From Paenibacillus sp. 1_12 (GTDB taxonomy: Bacteria; Bacillota; Bacilli; Paenibacillales; NBRC-103111), in contig NZ_FOTE01000003.1 in assembly GCF_900114475.1 (NCBI RefSeq), positions 62,001 to 126,000 on the forward strand: a stretch of 64,000 bases of DNA, written 5' to 3'. Each line of letters begins with the position of its first letter. The first letter of the stretch is position 1. Of the stretch, positions 1-8,601 are shown piece after piece. Below the pieces are notes generated by a model, which was not told the origin of the DNA, did no database searches, and saw only the letters and a list, made by a program, of their open reading frames with translations. A program made the position numbers and the translations under genes.

Positions 1-3000
1 GATGTAAAAGTTATAACCTTCAGTAATCCGGACGGAGTAACTGCCATTTATGGTCAGGAAGCCTTTGGACTTATGGCACGTGACCGAATTGCAACAGATG
101 GCGATACAAGCGTTTGGTCGTCTTCCATGTTTATGGGCGGTGCGAGGGGCAATACTTCCTGGAATGCTTTCTACCGTGACAATCGGACGGAATATATCGA
201 AGGAGCTACTGCTACTAACCAGAGCATGCCTAATACATCCACTACCGGCACTATTAGTCCGTTTGATAGATTAGGGAAGACAGGTACTGGTATAATTAAT
301 ACATCTACTATTACTATTGAGCGTAAGAATAATAACTGGTCTGCAACCATTAAACAAGGTACGAATGTGAAGACCTACTCAATTAACAACGACATCCCGC
401 TGGACTATTATGATTCGGATTACATTTATGTTGGATTCTTTACAGCACGTAACGCTCATATACAGTTCTCCAACACAGAATTATCAGTAACATCATCAGC
501 AGCTGATATACCAGGTCCGATTATCGCTCAGGCAGCTGTTACTCCTGCGATAACAGTTCGCTCGGCTGCCAGTACTACATCCTCAGACTATAACTTGGTT
601 TATACCTCCACTGCGGAAGGTACAGCTAATATTTATTTGAACAGTAACCTCGTTGCGTCACAGGAAGTTAAGACTAATGTTCCAATGACTCAGCCGGTGA
701 AACTAGGTGGTGTAGGTTCTACAAATGGTATTATTGTAGAGTTCTTCCCAAGTACTTCTAAACAATATTCTAGTTATGACAGAATCGTTTCACCAATTCC
801 GGTATCTGTAGTACAGGGCTTTGACACGCTTTATGTCTCACCTGCAGGGGGAGGAAATGGGCAGACCTCAGCAGCGCCTACTACTTTTACAGATGCGGTA
901 TCAAAGCTGGCCCCAGGCGGGACAATTTACCTTTTGTCGGGTAATTACGGTGGGTTAACTCTCCCGCGTTACAATGACGGTACAGCGAAGGCCTATAAAA
1001 AGGTTATAGGACAGGCTGGAGTTAAAGCTACATCTCTCGCTGTCCAGGCAAACTTCTGGCACGTGAAAAACTTTGAAGTCGCAGGTGGAAGTGTATCTAT
1101 CAGCGGTAATGACAATATTATTGAAATGATTAGTCAGCACGGCTCAACAAATGCAGGTATACAGATTTCACGTGGAGATGCAGCCACACAGCCTTCACTG
1201 GCATATTGGCCTTCACGCAATGTTATTTTAAACTGTGAAGCATATGACAACAGGGATGCAGCCGAAAACGATGCTGACGGGTTTGCTGCCAAGCTGACCA
1301 GCGGAATCAATAACAGATTTATTGGAGATGTAGCGCATCATAATATTGACGACGGATGGGACTTATATGCTAAGAGTGTTCCCATAGGTCCCTCTATTTT
1401 GGACTACTGTATTGCCTATGCTAACGGGCATACCTTATCGTACCCAAATACAGTCGGGGGAGATGGAAACGGATTCAAGCTTGGTGGTGAAGGCGTTCCG
1501 GTCGCACACTCTATTTCTAACTCAATAGCTTTTGGAAATAAAAGTGCGGGCTTCACATCCAACTCAAATCCGACGTTGATTGCAACAAATAACGTATCCT
1601 TCGACAATATGGGAGCTAATATTAACTTTGTAAGCTATAGTAATGTCCCAGTACGCGGATATGTCGTAAATGGTTTCTACTCATATCGCAAGGACACTGC
1701 TTCTACTGTAACTACGAATGATGTTATTGAGTCAATGAAAGATTCTGCTATTGTAAAAACCGATGGCAGAAAGCAGTATACAAACAATCCCCATTCAATA
1801 TATTTATGGGATGGAACTACGAAAACATCAACAAACGATATAGGCCGTAAAGTTACAGATAATTTCTTTGTTAACTTAACAATGCCAGTTGGTTATCAGA
1901 CAGCGGCACCGTTAGTGTTTGAAAGAGATAAAAAAGTGACGAATGAGGTTCCGTCGGGAACTTATTCATCAAATCTACTATTTGGGGATTTCTTAAAGCT
2001 TACTTCTCTTGCTAAAGACCATACACACGTAGGTGATGTCACATTTGATGCCAATGGTGGTGCCTTTGACGATAGTACAATAGAAGGCAAATCCCTTCCG
2101 GCGTATTATGATGAAGCTAGGGGTAATGCTTTTGTAACCCAGACATTGCCTGTTGTGAGTAGACCTGGTTATGCTCTTGCAGGATGGTCTACAAGTCCAG
2201 ATGGATTAGGAACTCAGTTTACAAGTAGTACACCAGTTAGCAGCAGTGGTCTGGTGGCTTATGCGAACTGGAAAGATACAACTGCACCGGTTGTACCACC
2301 ACAAGGTCAAGCTCCTACAGCTCCATCGGGACTTACCGCAACTGCAACCCCAGGGATTAATCAGGCTAGCTTAACGTGGAATGCAGTAACTGGAGCGACT
2401 GGATATAATGTATATCGAACCGCAAGAAGTGACGGGAATTTCGAATTAATCGCTTCTAAAATCAGTAATTTAAATTTCTTGGATACAGGCGTTTTTAACG
2501 GGTTGATCTATTATTATGCTGTTACTGCTGATAATGCGTATGGAGAGAGTGCGAAATCCGTTCAGGTAAGTGTAACGCTTCTATACAACAATAAGTCGAG
2601 TGGAAGCACTGGGGGGGGCACGACGACAACACCTGCGACGCCTACAGTACCAACGCCACCGACAGAAACGACGCCAACAGAAGCAGCACCATCGAAACCA
2701 TCGACGAATCCTAGCACACAGCCGTCTTCTGAAGGTAAAAAATTCACCGATGTGAGCACAAATTATTCATGGGCAAAAGAAGCGATTGAGTTACTGGCTT
2801 CAAAGGGGATCATTCAAGGCACATCTGACACCACCTTTGATCCGGATAAAAAAATAACAAGAGGTGATTTTATCACCCTGTTGGTTAGAGCGCTTGATAT
2901 GAAAGCTGAGTTTAGCTCTAATTTCACCGATGTGAGCAGTAGTGATTATTATTACCAGCCTCTAGGTATTGCTAAACAACTTGGTATTACCACTGGAGTA

Positions 3001-3285
3001 GGGGATAACCTCTTTAATCCAAAACAAGAAATCTCCAGGCAAGACATGATGGTACTGTGTGCAAGAGCGCTTCAATTATTAGAGAAGCTCAAGCTTACAG
3101 GAAATATCTCGGATCTTGCCAGCTATAGCGATAAAGGATCGGTTGCTTCTTACGCTGAAGAAGGTGTGGCTTCCATGGTGCATCAAGGGATTGTAGAAGG
3201 AAATGGAGCTGGCCTCAATCCTCTCGGAAATGCTACAAGAGCGGAAACAGCGGTAATCATCTTTAGAATCCTTAAGAAATTGTAA
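1..3285 (+). CDS. Secreted pectate-lyase-like beta-helix protein with InlB repeat, FN3 and three SLH domains (5' partial)
   Basis: The reading frame is open from base 1, so the N-terminus and any signal peptide lie upstream. Numbering from base 1, residues 270-640 form a right-handed parallel beta-helix. The DADGFAAK segment (residues 424-431) and DDGWD (450-454) fit the calcium-binding aspartates and catalytic lysine region of family PL9 pectate lyases. They are followed by an InlB/Listeria-Bacteroides repeat (about 680-758, VTFDANGG...GYALAGW), a fibronectin type III domain (768-858), a Thr/Pro linker and three SLH domains (913-1094). SLH domains bind pyruvylated secondary cell-wall polymer, so the enzyme is probably displayed on the cell surface to attack pectin or a related polyuronate. 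The substrate is inferred from the family. A hairpin terminator follows. No gene partner for pectin use is visible downstream. Confidence 0.9.
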   Translation, partial: DVKVITFSNPDGVTAIYGQEAFGLMARDRIATDGDTSVWSSSMFMGGARGNTSWNAFYRDNRTEYIEGATATNQSMPNTSTTGTISPFDRLGKTGTGIINTSTITIERKNNNWSATIKQGTNVKTYSINNDIPLDYYDSDYIYVGFFTARNAHIQFSNTELSVTSSAADIPGPIIAQAAVTPAITVRSAASTTSSDYNLVYTSTAEGTANIYLNSNLVASQEVKTNVPMTQPVKLGGVGSTNGIIVEFFPSTSKQYSSYDRIVSPIPVSVVQGFDTLYVSPAGGGNGQTSAAPTTFTDAVSKLAPGGTIYLLSGNYGGLTLPRYNDGTAKAYKKVIGQAGVKATSLAVQANFWHVKNFEVAGGSVSISGNDNIIEMISQHGSTNAGIQISRGDAATQPSLAYWPSRNVILNCEAYDNRDAAENDADGFAAKLTSGINNRFIGDVAHHNIDDGWDLYAKSVPIGPSILDYCIAYANGHTLSYPNTVGGDGNGFKLGGEGVPVAHSISNSIAFGNKSAGFTSNSNPTLIATNNVSFDNMGANINFVSYSNVPVRGYVVNGFYSYRKDTASTVTTNDVIESMKDSAIVKTDGRKQYTNNPHSIYLWDGTTKTSTNDIGRKVTDNFFVNLTMPVGYQTAAPLVFERDKKVTNEVPSGTYSSNLLFGDFLKLTSLAKDHTHVGDVTFDANGGAFDDSTIEGKSLPAYYDEARGNAFVTQTLPVVSRPGYALAGWSTSPDGLGTQFTSSTPVSSSGLVAYANWKDTTAPVVPPQGQAPTAPSGLTATATPGINQASLTWNAVTGATGYNVYRTARSDGNFELIASKISNLNFLDTGVFNGLIYYYAVTADNAYGESAKSVQVSVTLLYNNKSSGSTGGGTTTTPATPTVPTPPTETTPTEAAPSKPSTNPSTQPSSEGKKFTDVSTNYSWAKEAIELLASKGIIQGTSDTTFDPDKKITRGDFITLLVRALDMKAEFSSNFTDVSSSDYYYQPLGIAKQLGITTGVGDNLFNPKQEISRQDMMVLCARALQLLEKLKLTGNISDLASYSDKGSVASYAEEGVASMVHQGIVEGNGAGLNPLGNATRAETAVIIFRILKKL

Positions 3286-3340
3286 AAAATAAAGTTATAA
3301 AATGTAATATTTGTTATGAATAGGTGTTTCAATGGTTTTG

Positions 3341-3390
3341 GAGGCTGTCCCGCAAGGTTGGAAGGACCTGGTGCAGCCTCTTTGTCTATT
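3341..3390 (+). terminator. Rho-independent terminator of the SLH protein gene
   Basis: GAGGCTG (3341-3347) pairs with CAGCCTC (3374-3380) and is followed by a T-rich stretch (TTTGTCTATTT). It lies 55 bases after the stop codon of the beta-helix gene. The loop is long, so this is a fair rather than strong candidate. Confidence 0.5.
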
Positions 3391-3579
3391 TATATATGGG
3401 TATGCCCAGTGATTAAAATGAATATCAAGATAGTTAACTTCTTTTTGTTTCGTTAATTTTAAGCCACGAACCAACATCGCCGCTGCCTCTGCTCTCGTAA
3501 TGGATTTATCCGGCATGAAGCTGTAATTGTTATAACCGTCAATCACCTTTTGTTGGGTTGCGAGACAAATGCTACGCAA
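3381..3579 (-). pseudogene. SLH-domain gene fragment
   Basis: Read on the minus strand this encodes one recognisable SLH domain: VIDGYNNYSFMPDKSITRAE, then AAAMLVRGLKLTKQ and a start of the next repeat (NHWAYPYIN). Homology then ends in unrelated sequence that runs into the terminator of the opposing gene. There is no signal peptide, upstream domain or ribosome site, so this is the debris of a second S-layer-anchored protein. It points to past rearrangement at this locus. Confidence 0.65.
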
Positions 3580-3648
3580 AAGGCCTCATGGCTTTAAACT
3601 CACGTTTATTAAACCATTTCGTTAAGATCCAGACGGCTATCAGCAGGA

Positions 3649-4017
3649 ATGAAAACGATTAAAAAGGATGGTATGGAACTTTTTCACTTGAGACAGACGT
3701 CGGAGATGTATGGCTACAGCATAGAATGGAACAGCAAGGAAAGTTCAGTAACCTTGGTTTACATGGGTAAAATGGATGGAAATATGATGAAAGATGACAT
3801 GATGATGAAAGACGACGAGATGATGGAAGACAACATGATGGAAAGTGGCATGAAGCCAGCGGGAGAAACGATTAAATTATGGATTGGATCGAAAAAAATT
3901 ATGGTAAACGGAAAGCAAGTTAACCTGAATATCGCTCCTATTATTGACGATGGTAGCACTTATGTGGTTGAGACGTTGATCACTCAATATATGAAGCCGG
4001 CTTGGGCGATGAAATGA
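3649..4017 (+). CDS. Copper amine oxidase N-terminal (stalk)-like domain protein, probably truncated
   Basis: A 122-residue product. The segment around residues 10-38 (LRQTSEMYGYSIEW, then SSVTLVY) and the segment near 85-105 (IMVNGKQVNLNIAPIIDDGSTYV) match the two halves of the stalk domain often called copper amine oxidase N-terminal domain in Paenibacillus exported proteins. They are separated by a Met/Asp-rich linker of repeated MMKDD/MMED units (about 44-66). The family normally has a signal peptide; here there is none and no ribosome site stands before the ATG, so the 5' end is probably lost. The Met/Asp-rich insert might bind metal, but this is speculation. It lies in a run of decayed genes. 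Confidence 0.5.
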   Translation: MKTIKKDGMELFHLRQTSEMYGYSIEWNSKESSVTLVYMGKMDGNMMKDDMMMKDDEMMEDNMMESGMKPAGETIKLWIGSKKIMVNGKQVNLNIAPIIDDGSTYVVETLITQYMKPAWAMK

Positions 4018-4093
4018 TTTGGGCTGAGTAGGGCAATTATCTTTAAAGTATGATTGAGTCAATTGTATTTTTCGGGATTTGGGGTGGGTCTGA

Positions 4094-4464
4094 TTGAATG
4101 AACGAGTACTGGTCGCTGATGCCGATACGAATATTACAGATGTTTGTCGCAGGTATCTGGAACGAGAAGGCTACCCTCGTATGACCACTAGAGACGGCTT
4201 GGAGGCATTAGAGCTATGGCGCAGTCAAACTTCGAATTTGATTTGCTAGACCTGATGATGCCGCATATGGATGGTTGGCAAGTGTGCAACGAGAATCGTC
4301 AATCCGAGGACATCCAGATTATCATGCTGACTGCGCGCGGTGAGGAGCAAGATCGTCTGATCGGACTGATGATGGGCGCATATGATTATTTGATTAAGTC
4401 CTTCAGTCCAAGAAGCGTGCCGCGGCGCAGCGTATCGCTTGTGAAATTGGGTATCACACCTTAA
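4094..4464 (+). pseudogene. Response regulator receiver domain, frameshifted and truncated
   Basis: From the TTG at 4094 one frame reads NERVLVADADTNI...GLEALELW, the start of a CheY-like receiver with its acidic pocket, then stops. A second frame, open from before 4216, continues with DLLDLMMPHMDGW (phospho-acceptor Asp), IIMLTARGEE (switch Thr) and DYLIKSF (conserved Lys). One frameshift near 4215-4240 therefore splits a single receiver domain. The DNA-binding output domain expected after the Lys is missing; the frame ends in unrelated residues at 4464. No kinase is nearby. This is a dead OmpR-like regulator. Confidence 0.75.
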
Positions 4465-4572
4465 TCACCCTACACGCGGCTGCCGGCATGGATCGGCGGC
4501 CGCGTTGTGCTAGCTGGCAGGATAGTTCAGTTATAAGCGTACTCAACTGAAGGGTGCGTAAGCCTTTTAGCG

Positions 4573-4949
4573 GCAGGCGCAGGAGCTGTTATAGGGTATA
4601 ACTGGCCGGTATATTTTGGGTTTAAAGGAGGCAAGGGAGCACTTACAGCAGTGGCTGTGCTGTTTATGGTTGACTGGGTTATGGCCCTTTTATGCCTTGG
4701 CTTTTTTGTGATAATAGTAGTTTTACCCGATATGTTTCTTTAGGCACAATATGTGCTACAATGCTTTTTGCGGCTATTTCATTTATTCCTTTTTTTGGTA
4801 ATACCTTATATGTTTATACATTTGTGTGCCTAATGGCGTTTATGGTTACTTTCAGGCATATGGAAAATATACAAAGACTGCTTTCAGGAACAGAAAATAA
4901 ACTTATTTTTTCATTTTTTGGCGGAGTTGAGTATGTCGTCAAAATATAA
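4573..4949 (+). pseudogene. PlsY-type acyl-phosphate:glycerol-3-phosphate acyltransferase remnant
   Basis: Frame 1 from 4573 reads GAVIGYNWPVYFGFKGGKGA, which matches the glycine-rich substrate loop of PlsY, followed by two hydrophobic segments and a stop. The second frame, overlapping it near 4700, continues with RYVSLGTICA and FRHMENIQRLLSGTENKL, the last catalytic motif of PlsY. A frameshift at about 4695-4715 joins them. The first transmembrane segments and the N-terminal SG..IGYL motif are absent. PlsY is an essential phospholipid enzyme, so a functional copy must exist elsewhere and this is a decayed paralogue. Confidence 0.75.
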
Positions 4950-5079
4950 AAATTTGGAATTAGTTAACTAAGAAAACATGAGCATTTAAGAGAAAAGTGA
5001 TTCTCCATAGAGGCAGATTAATGGAATTAGTCCGTAAAGTTATTTGCTGCTAATGAAATGAGGGAAAACAGCGTAACCT

Positions 5080-5598
5080 TTGAACATAATAATTAAAAGT
5101 TGGGGAATAAGCTTTCTAATTGCAATCGTTGCATCGTTGACTATTAGAACATTTGTCGCAGAAGCTATGATTGTTCCGACTGGTTCGATGCTTCCAACCA
5201 TTCAAATTAATGACCGATTAATTGTTGAGAAAATAATATGGATGGATGATTATCAGTTTGGTGATATTGTTGTATTTTATCCACCTATAACCGAGAAGGT
5301 TAATGAAAGGTATGTAAAAAGACTCATAGGAACTCCTGGTGATGTGATTGAAATTAAGAACGGGGCACTGATTCGTAATGGTGTAAAAGTATCCGAAACT
5401 TACTTAAACGAGCCAATTCGGTATGAATTTGGTCCGATTACTGTCCCCGAAAACAAATACTTTTTTTTAGGCGACAACCGTAATGATAGTTTCGACTCTC
5501 ATTCGTGGACTACCCCTTTCGTGGATAAAGAAAGGTTGATAGGGAAGGTAGTTTTAAAAATTCCAACTCATTTAATTGATAAGAGGGATTTAAGGTAA
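5080..5598 (+). CDS. lepB: Signal peptidase I
   Basis: A 172-residue membrane serine protease that removes signal peptides from secreted proteins. One N-terminal membrane segment (about 6-24) precedes the catalytic Ser36 in PTGSMLPT and the general-base Lys80 in RYVKRLIGTPGD. The box FFLGDNRNDSFDSHSW gives the conserved GDN..S.DSR-type motif, here with His in place of Arg. Length is that of Gram-positive SipS/T-type enzymes. The start is TTG at 5080, with an AGGGAA ribosome site about 12 bases upstream. The gene is AT-rich and isolated between two pseudogenes, so it is probably one of several paralogues. Bases 5599-5796 downstream show nothing recognisable. Confidence 0.9.
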   Translation: MNIIIKSWGISFLIAIVASLTIRTFVAEAMIVPTGSMLPTIQINDRLIVEKIIWMDDYQFGDIVVFYPPITEKVNERYVKRLIGTPGDVIEIKNGALIRNGVKVSETYLNEPIRYEFGPITVPENKYFFLGDNRNDSFDSHSWTTPFVDKERLIGKVVLKIPTHLIDKRDLR

Positions 5599-5796
5599 GC
5601 TTTTTACTATCTTAGCTTCGCTCCGCTAACTGGGAACTATATTGTAGGAACTTGCTACGTGGCAGCTCCTCTTGTCCATCGAAGTATCGGACAGGATAAT
5701 GTATAAGTAAAGCAAATACACAAATGTTTACCAATAAGAACTAACGTTCTATAATGTATGTATCTTAAATTACAATTATAGAAGGGGGAAAACTAA

Positions 5797-6138
5797 ATGA
5801 TAAAAAGAATTCCAACTAAATTTAGCTATTCCAAAGCAGTAGTAGCAGGAGATTATGTGTTTATTGGTTTACATTGAGGTTTTGGAGAAAGTTTCACGCA
5901 ACAAATACATAGTACCTTTTTAGGATTAAAAGAAACTCTTCTGAAATGCGATATTTCATTAGATAAGCTCGTTAAGGTGAATGTGTACCTTAAATACATT
6001 GCGGACTTACCAGAAATGGAAAAAGTGTTTTTAGATTACTTTGATGAAGATAAATGTCCGGCTAGAATGACCACAACAACAGAGTTTATCGACTCCGATT
6101 GCCTTATTATGATTGATGGTATAGCATATAGCGCTTGA
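5797..6138 (+). pseudogene. RidA (reactive intermediate deaminase) family gene with in-frame stop
   Basis: A GAAGGGGG ribosome site precedes ATG 5797. The frame runs 114 codons to TGA 6136 but is interrupted by TGA at 5875-5877 (codon 27), where the family expects Ser/Gly of the SGQ/SG motif. The rest is a normal YjgF/RidA domain: GLKETLLKCDISLDKLVKV, VYFKYI-like strand, and PARMTTTTEFIDSDCLIMID, where R follows PA as in the substrate-binding Arg. Only one lesion is visible, so inactivation may be recent; a sequencing error cannot be excluded. Confidence 0.75.
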
Positions 6139-6318
6139 ACTATCGGGTAAGGAGAGTTCAATGAAAATACATGAGAGGGCTGCCGACGATTATTGTTTGG
6201 CAGCCTTCTCAGCGAACGGGCAGGATTGTTCCAATATGTGTTGAAAAACATGTAATAATACATTTATAGAAGAGGTGCCTCGATTAAAATATATCGAAGT
6301 AGGTATAAGTAATACCTG

Positions 6319-6348
6319 TTGACGAACAAATGATTCGTTTGTTACAAT
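6319..6348 (+). promoter_or_regulatory. Sigma-A promoter with palindromic operator, acetyltransferase unit
   Basis: TTGACG (6319-6324) and TACAAT (6343-6348) are separated by 18 bases. The spacer is filled by a 19-bp near-palindrome, AACAAATGATTCGTTTGTT (6325-6343), broken only by one T/G mismatch. A repressor bound here would block RNA polymerase. No regulator gene is adjacent. Transcription would start near 6355, just before the leader peptide. Confidence 0.7.
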
Positions 6349-6370
6349 GTCCCCATCAAAAGGGAAAAGG

Positions 6371-6433
6371 ATGAGTACGATGGTTCGTCGTTTGAAACGG
6401 TTTAAGAATGTTGCTACTGCATCAAGCTTCTAA
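6371..6433 (+). CDS. Leader peptide of the acetyltransferase gene (20 residues)
   Basis: A short frame, ATG 6371 to TAA 6431, preceded by an AGGG/AAGG ribosome site and encoding MSTMVRRLKRFKNVATASSF. It lies between the promoter and the acetyltransferase gene, and its final codons and stop form the 5' arm of a perfect 12-bp hairpin. This is the layout of translational attenuators of cat, erm and similar resistance genes, in which a drug-stalled ribosome on the leader opens the downstream ribosome site. The peptide itself matches no leader I can name. Confidence 0.65.
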   Translation: MSTMVRRLKRFKNVATASSF

Positions 6434-6462
6434 GTAAAAAAAGACTTATCTTACTTAGAAGC
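6426..6462 (+). promoter_or_regulatory. Attenuator hairpin before the acetyltransferase
   Basis: GCTTCTAAGTAA (6426-6437) is perfectly complementary to TTACTTAGAAGC (6451-6462), with a 13-base loop. The 5' arm contains the leader stop codon, and the 3' arm abuts the GAGGGA ribosome site (6463-6468). There is no T-run, so control should act on translation rather than termination. The ribosome site flanks the stem rather than lying inside it, unlike classical cat leaders. Confidence 0.75.
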
Positions 6463-6473
6463 GAGGGAAAAGA

Positions 6474-7145
6474 ATGAAACAACATCGGTTCAACCACTGG
6501 TCTGAAATTAAGTATCTAAAGGATATTGTCACCAACCCAATGATTGAAGTAGGGGAATACTCCTACTACTCTGGTTATTACGATAGTCATGATTTTGAAG
6601 ATGGGTGCGTTAGATACCTTTGGGGAGATGAAAAATCAAGAAAGTTATTTAACCCCATCGAAGACCATGGTTGGCTTTTAGATAAATTGATTATAGGAAA
6701 TTACGTATGCATTGCAAGTGGTGTAATTATTTTAATGGGTGGAAATCACAATCATCATCCTGAATGGATTACCGTGTATCCGTTTTTGGAGCAAATTGAA
6801 ACTTCTTACGAACCAAAAGGAGATACAATCATCGAAAGTGATGCCTGGATTGGTATGAATGCAATGATTATGCCCGGTGTGAAAATAGGTGAAGGTGCCA
6901 TTGTTGCGGCTGGATCGGTTGTCGTAAAAGATGTCCCACCATATACGATAGTAGGCGGCAACCCTGCTAAAGAGATAAAGAAACGCTTTCCAGACAAAGA
7001 AATCGAAAAGCTAAAGGAAATGCGTTGGTTCGATTGGGAACGTGAGAAAATTGAACGAGCCAGTCATATCTTCTCAAGTTCTTCTATTAATCAATTATAT
7101 GACTTTTATCAAAGGGAAATAAAACCATATGACCACTTCTTTTAA
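6474..7145 (+). CDS. CatB/Vat-type xenobiotic O-acetyltransferase (left-handed beta-helix)
   Basis: A 223-residue hexapeptide-repeat acyltransferase of the xenobiotic acetyltransferase family, which inactivates chloramphenicol (CatB) or streptogramin A (Vat) using acetyl-CoA. The N-terminus NPMIEVGEYSYYSGYY is close to CatB enzymes. His94 in GGNHNHHPEW aligns with the catalytic His of that family. DAWIGMNAMIMPGVKIGEGA and PYTIVGGNPAKEIKKRF are the hexapeptide coils and CoA end. Compared with CatB it has an insertion around residues 50-65 (WGDEKSRKLFNPIEDHG). Its own promoter, leader peptide and hairpin support inducible drug resistance. Which drug it modifies cannot be read from sequence. The gene is AT-rich like its neighbours. 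Confidence 0.85.
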   Translation: MKQHRFNHWSEIKYLKDIVTNPMIEVGEYSYYSGYYDSHDFEDGCVRYLWGDEKSRKLFNPIEDHGWLLDKLIIGNYVCIASGVIILMGGNHNHHPEWITVYPFLEQIETSYEPKGDTIIESDAWIGMNAMIMPGVKIGEGAIVAAGSVVVKDVPPYTIVGGNPAKEIKKRFPDKEIEKLKEMRWFDWEREKIERASHIFSSSSINQLYDFYQREIKPYDHFF

Positions 7146-7352
7146 TAAAAACGACTCGAATGCACGGATGACACGGAACAAGTGAAGTAATAAAAACAAT
7201 TTAAGCTTTTAATGACTATGCTGATCTTATTCCTCTTCGCACAGAATGATTGATGTACAGCTTGGCGTTCAATAAGTGAATTATGGATTAATCTAATCAC
7301 AATATTATTCAACTAACGAAGAACGATAGTTCAATAAAAGAGAAGTCAAAAG

Positions 7353-7390
7353 AAGCCACTCCATTTTTCGGAGTGGCTTTGTGTTTATTT
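7353..7390 (+). terminator. Rho-independent terminator
   Basis: GCCACTCC (7355-7362) and GGAGTGGC (7370-7377) form a perfect 8-bp stem followed by TTTGTGTTT. It lies about 210 bases after the acetyltransferase stop. The flanking A-rich sequence might let it also serve the convergent oxidoreductase gene. The rest of 7146-7493 holds no gene I can see. Confidence 0.8.
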
Positions 7391-7493
7391 GTTGAAGTAA
7401 ATCTTATGTTTAAATTGTACTTTGTGCTTAAATACTATACGGTGAACCGTATCACAAATAGTGGAAAAGCGGAAAGCAGAGGTCTTGATCAGA

Positions 7494-8495
7494 TTACTTT
7501 AATCTTATAATAACCTTCCCTTTAGCCCTTCCTGTTTCTAAATATTCAACGGCTTTTTGTGTGTCTTCAAAATCATAAATTTTATCAATTACAGGCTTTA
7601 TTTTATTAAGTTCAATAAGTTGTTTAATATATTCTAATTGGGTTCCGCTGGGTTTCATAAAAAGAAAATGATAGTCTACGTTATGCTTTTTCTCTAGTGC
7701 AGTAATCTTTCTGCTCACAATGGATAATATCATTGTTTTTAATATTCCAAAATTTTCTTCTCTACCAAATTTGGCGTTGGGTAAAGCCGAAATTGATACA
7801 ATTTTGCCGTGTGGTTTGAGTATTTTAAAGGATTTCTCTAATGCTTCTCCGCCCAGAGTATCATAAACCGCATCATAGTCCTTTAATATTTCCTCAAAGT
7901 TCTGTTTTTTGTAATTTATGATCAGGTCGGCCCCTAAGGACTTAACTAACTGATACCCGTTGTCACTTGCTGTAGTGGCAACATAGGCGCCCATTACCTT
8001 TGCAAGTTGAATGGCGAAGGTTCCTACTCCCCCTGCCCCTGCGTGTATCAGTATCTTCTGGTCTTTCTTGAGATCCAAAATATCGGCGAATGCTTGTAGG
8101 GTGGTAAGTCCGATCAATGGAATGGAAGCAGCTTCTTCGAAGCTTAGATTTTGTGGTTTTAGCGAAATATCTTCTTCGTTAATGGCTATATATTCCGCAA
8201 AAGTCCCGATGCGACTTTTTCTCGGTCTGCCATAAACTTCATCTCCAACTTTAAATGCTGTAACTTTTGAACCCAATTTTGTTATTTTTCCAGAAAAATC
8301 ATTGCCAAGTATTAAAGGGAAATTGTATTTGAGAAGGAATTTCGTTTTTCCATCTCTTATTTTAAAATCGATTGGATTCAAGCTGGCTGCATGAATTTCA
8401 ACAAGAACATCTTGCTCTCCAGCTTCGGGCACCGGCAATTCTGCTAGTCTTAAAGGCATATTTTTTCCGTATCCATCAATCACCATTGCTTTCAT
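7494..8495 (-). CDS. NADP-dependent quinone-oxidoreductase-like enzyme (MDR superfamily)
   Basis: About 333 residues with the GroES-like N-terminal domain (SLNPIDFKIRDG, LGNDFSGKI) and the Rossmann motif AGAGGVGTFAIQLAKVMGA. The zinc ligands of true alcohol dehydrogenases are absent, so it belongs to the zinc-free quinone-reductase/enoyl-reductase branch and likely reduces a quinone or reactive enone with NADPH. I chose the third possible start, ATG 8495, because AAGGGAG lies 7-8 bases before it; GTG 8504 and ATG 8501 are too close. The gene lies downstream of the ArsR-family gene in the same direction, and both have the same palindrome upstream, so it is the likely target of that repressor. 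Confidence 0.88.
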   Translation of the reverse strand: MKAMVIDGYGKNMPLRLAELPVPEAGEQDVLVEIHAASLNPIDFKIRDGKTKFLLKYNFPLILGNDFSGKITKLGSKVTAFKVGDEVYGRPRKSRIGTFAEYIAINEEDISLKPQNLSFEEAASIPLIGLTTLQAFADILDLKKDQKILIHAGAGGVGTFAIQLAKVMGAYVATTASDNGYQLVKSLGADLIINYKKQNFEEILKDYDAVYDTLGGEALEKSFKILKPHGKIVSISALPNAKFGREENFGILKTMILSIVSRKITALEKKHNVDYHFLFMKPSGTQLEYIKQLIELNKIKPVIDKIYDFEDTQKAVEYLETGRAKGKVIIRLK

Positions 8496-8522
8496 ATCCA
8501 TCACTCCCTTAAATGTTTATGC

Positions 8523-8538
8523 GTTCAAACCTTTAAAC
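8523..8538 (-). promoter_or_regulatory. ArsR-type operator before the oxidoreductase
   Basis: GTTCAAACCTTTAAAC is an inverted repeat with one arm mismatch relative to GTTTAAA-N2-TTTAAAC. The same palindrome, perfect, stands before the adjacent regulator gene at 8937-8952. The shared site suggests that the regulator controls both genes. Confidence 0.7.
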
Positions 8539-8601
8539 TAAAATGTTAAAAATTTTTGTTTCATACTCGACTGTACAATGATTGTTTTTATATTTTTTAT
8601 G

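Noticed and set aside
2562-2759. Minus-strand frame opposite the Thr/Pro linker of the SLH protein
   Set aside because: Val/Gly-rich translation is the mirror of the repetitive linker; no ribosome site or conservation signal.
6174-6208. GGCTGCC...GGCAGCC hairpin after the ridA pseudogene
   Set aside because: A stem is present but no T-run follows, so it is not supported as a terminator, and no other role is evident.
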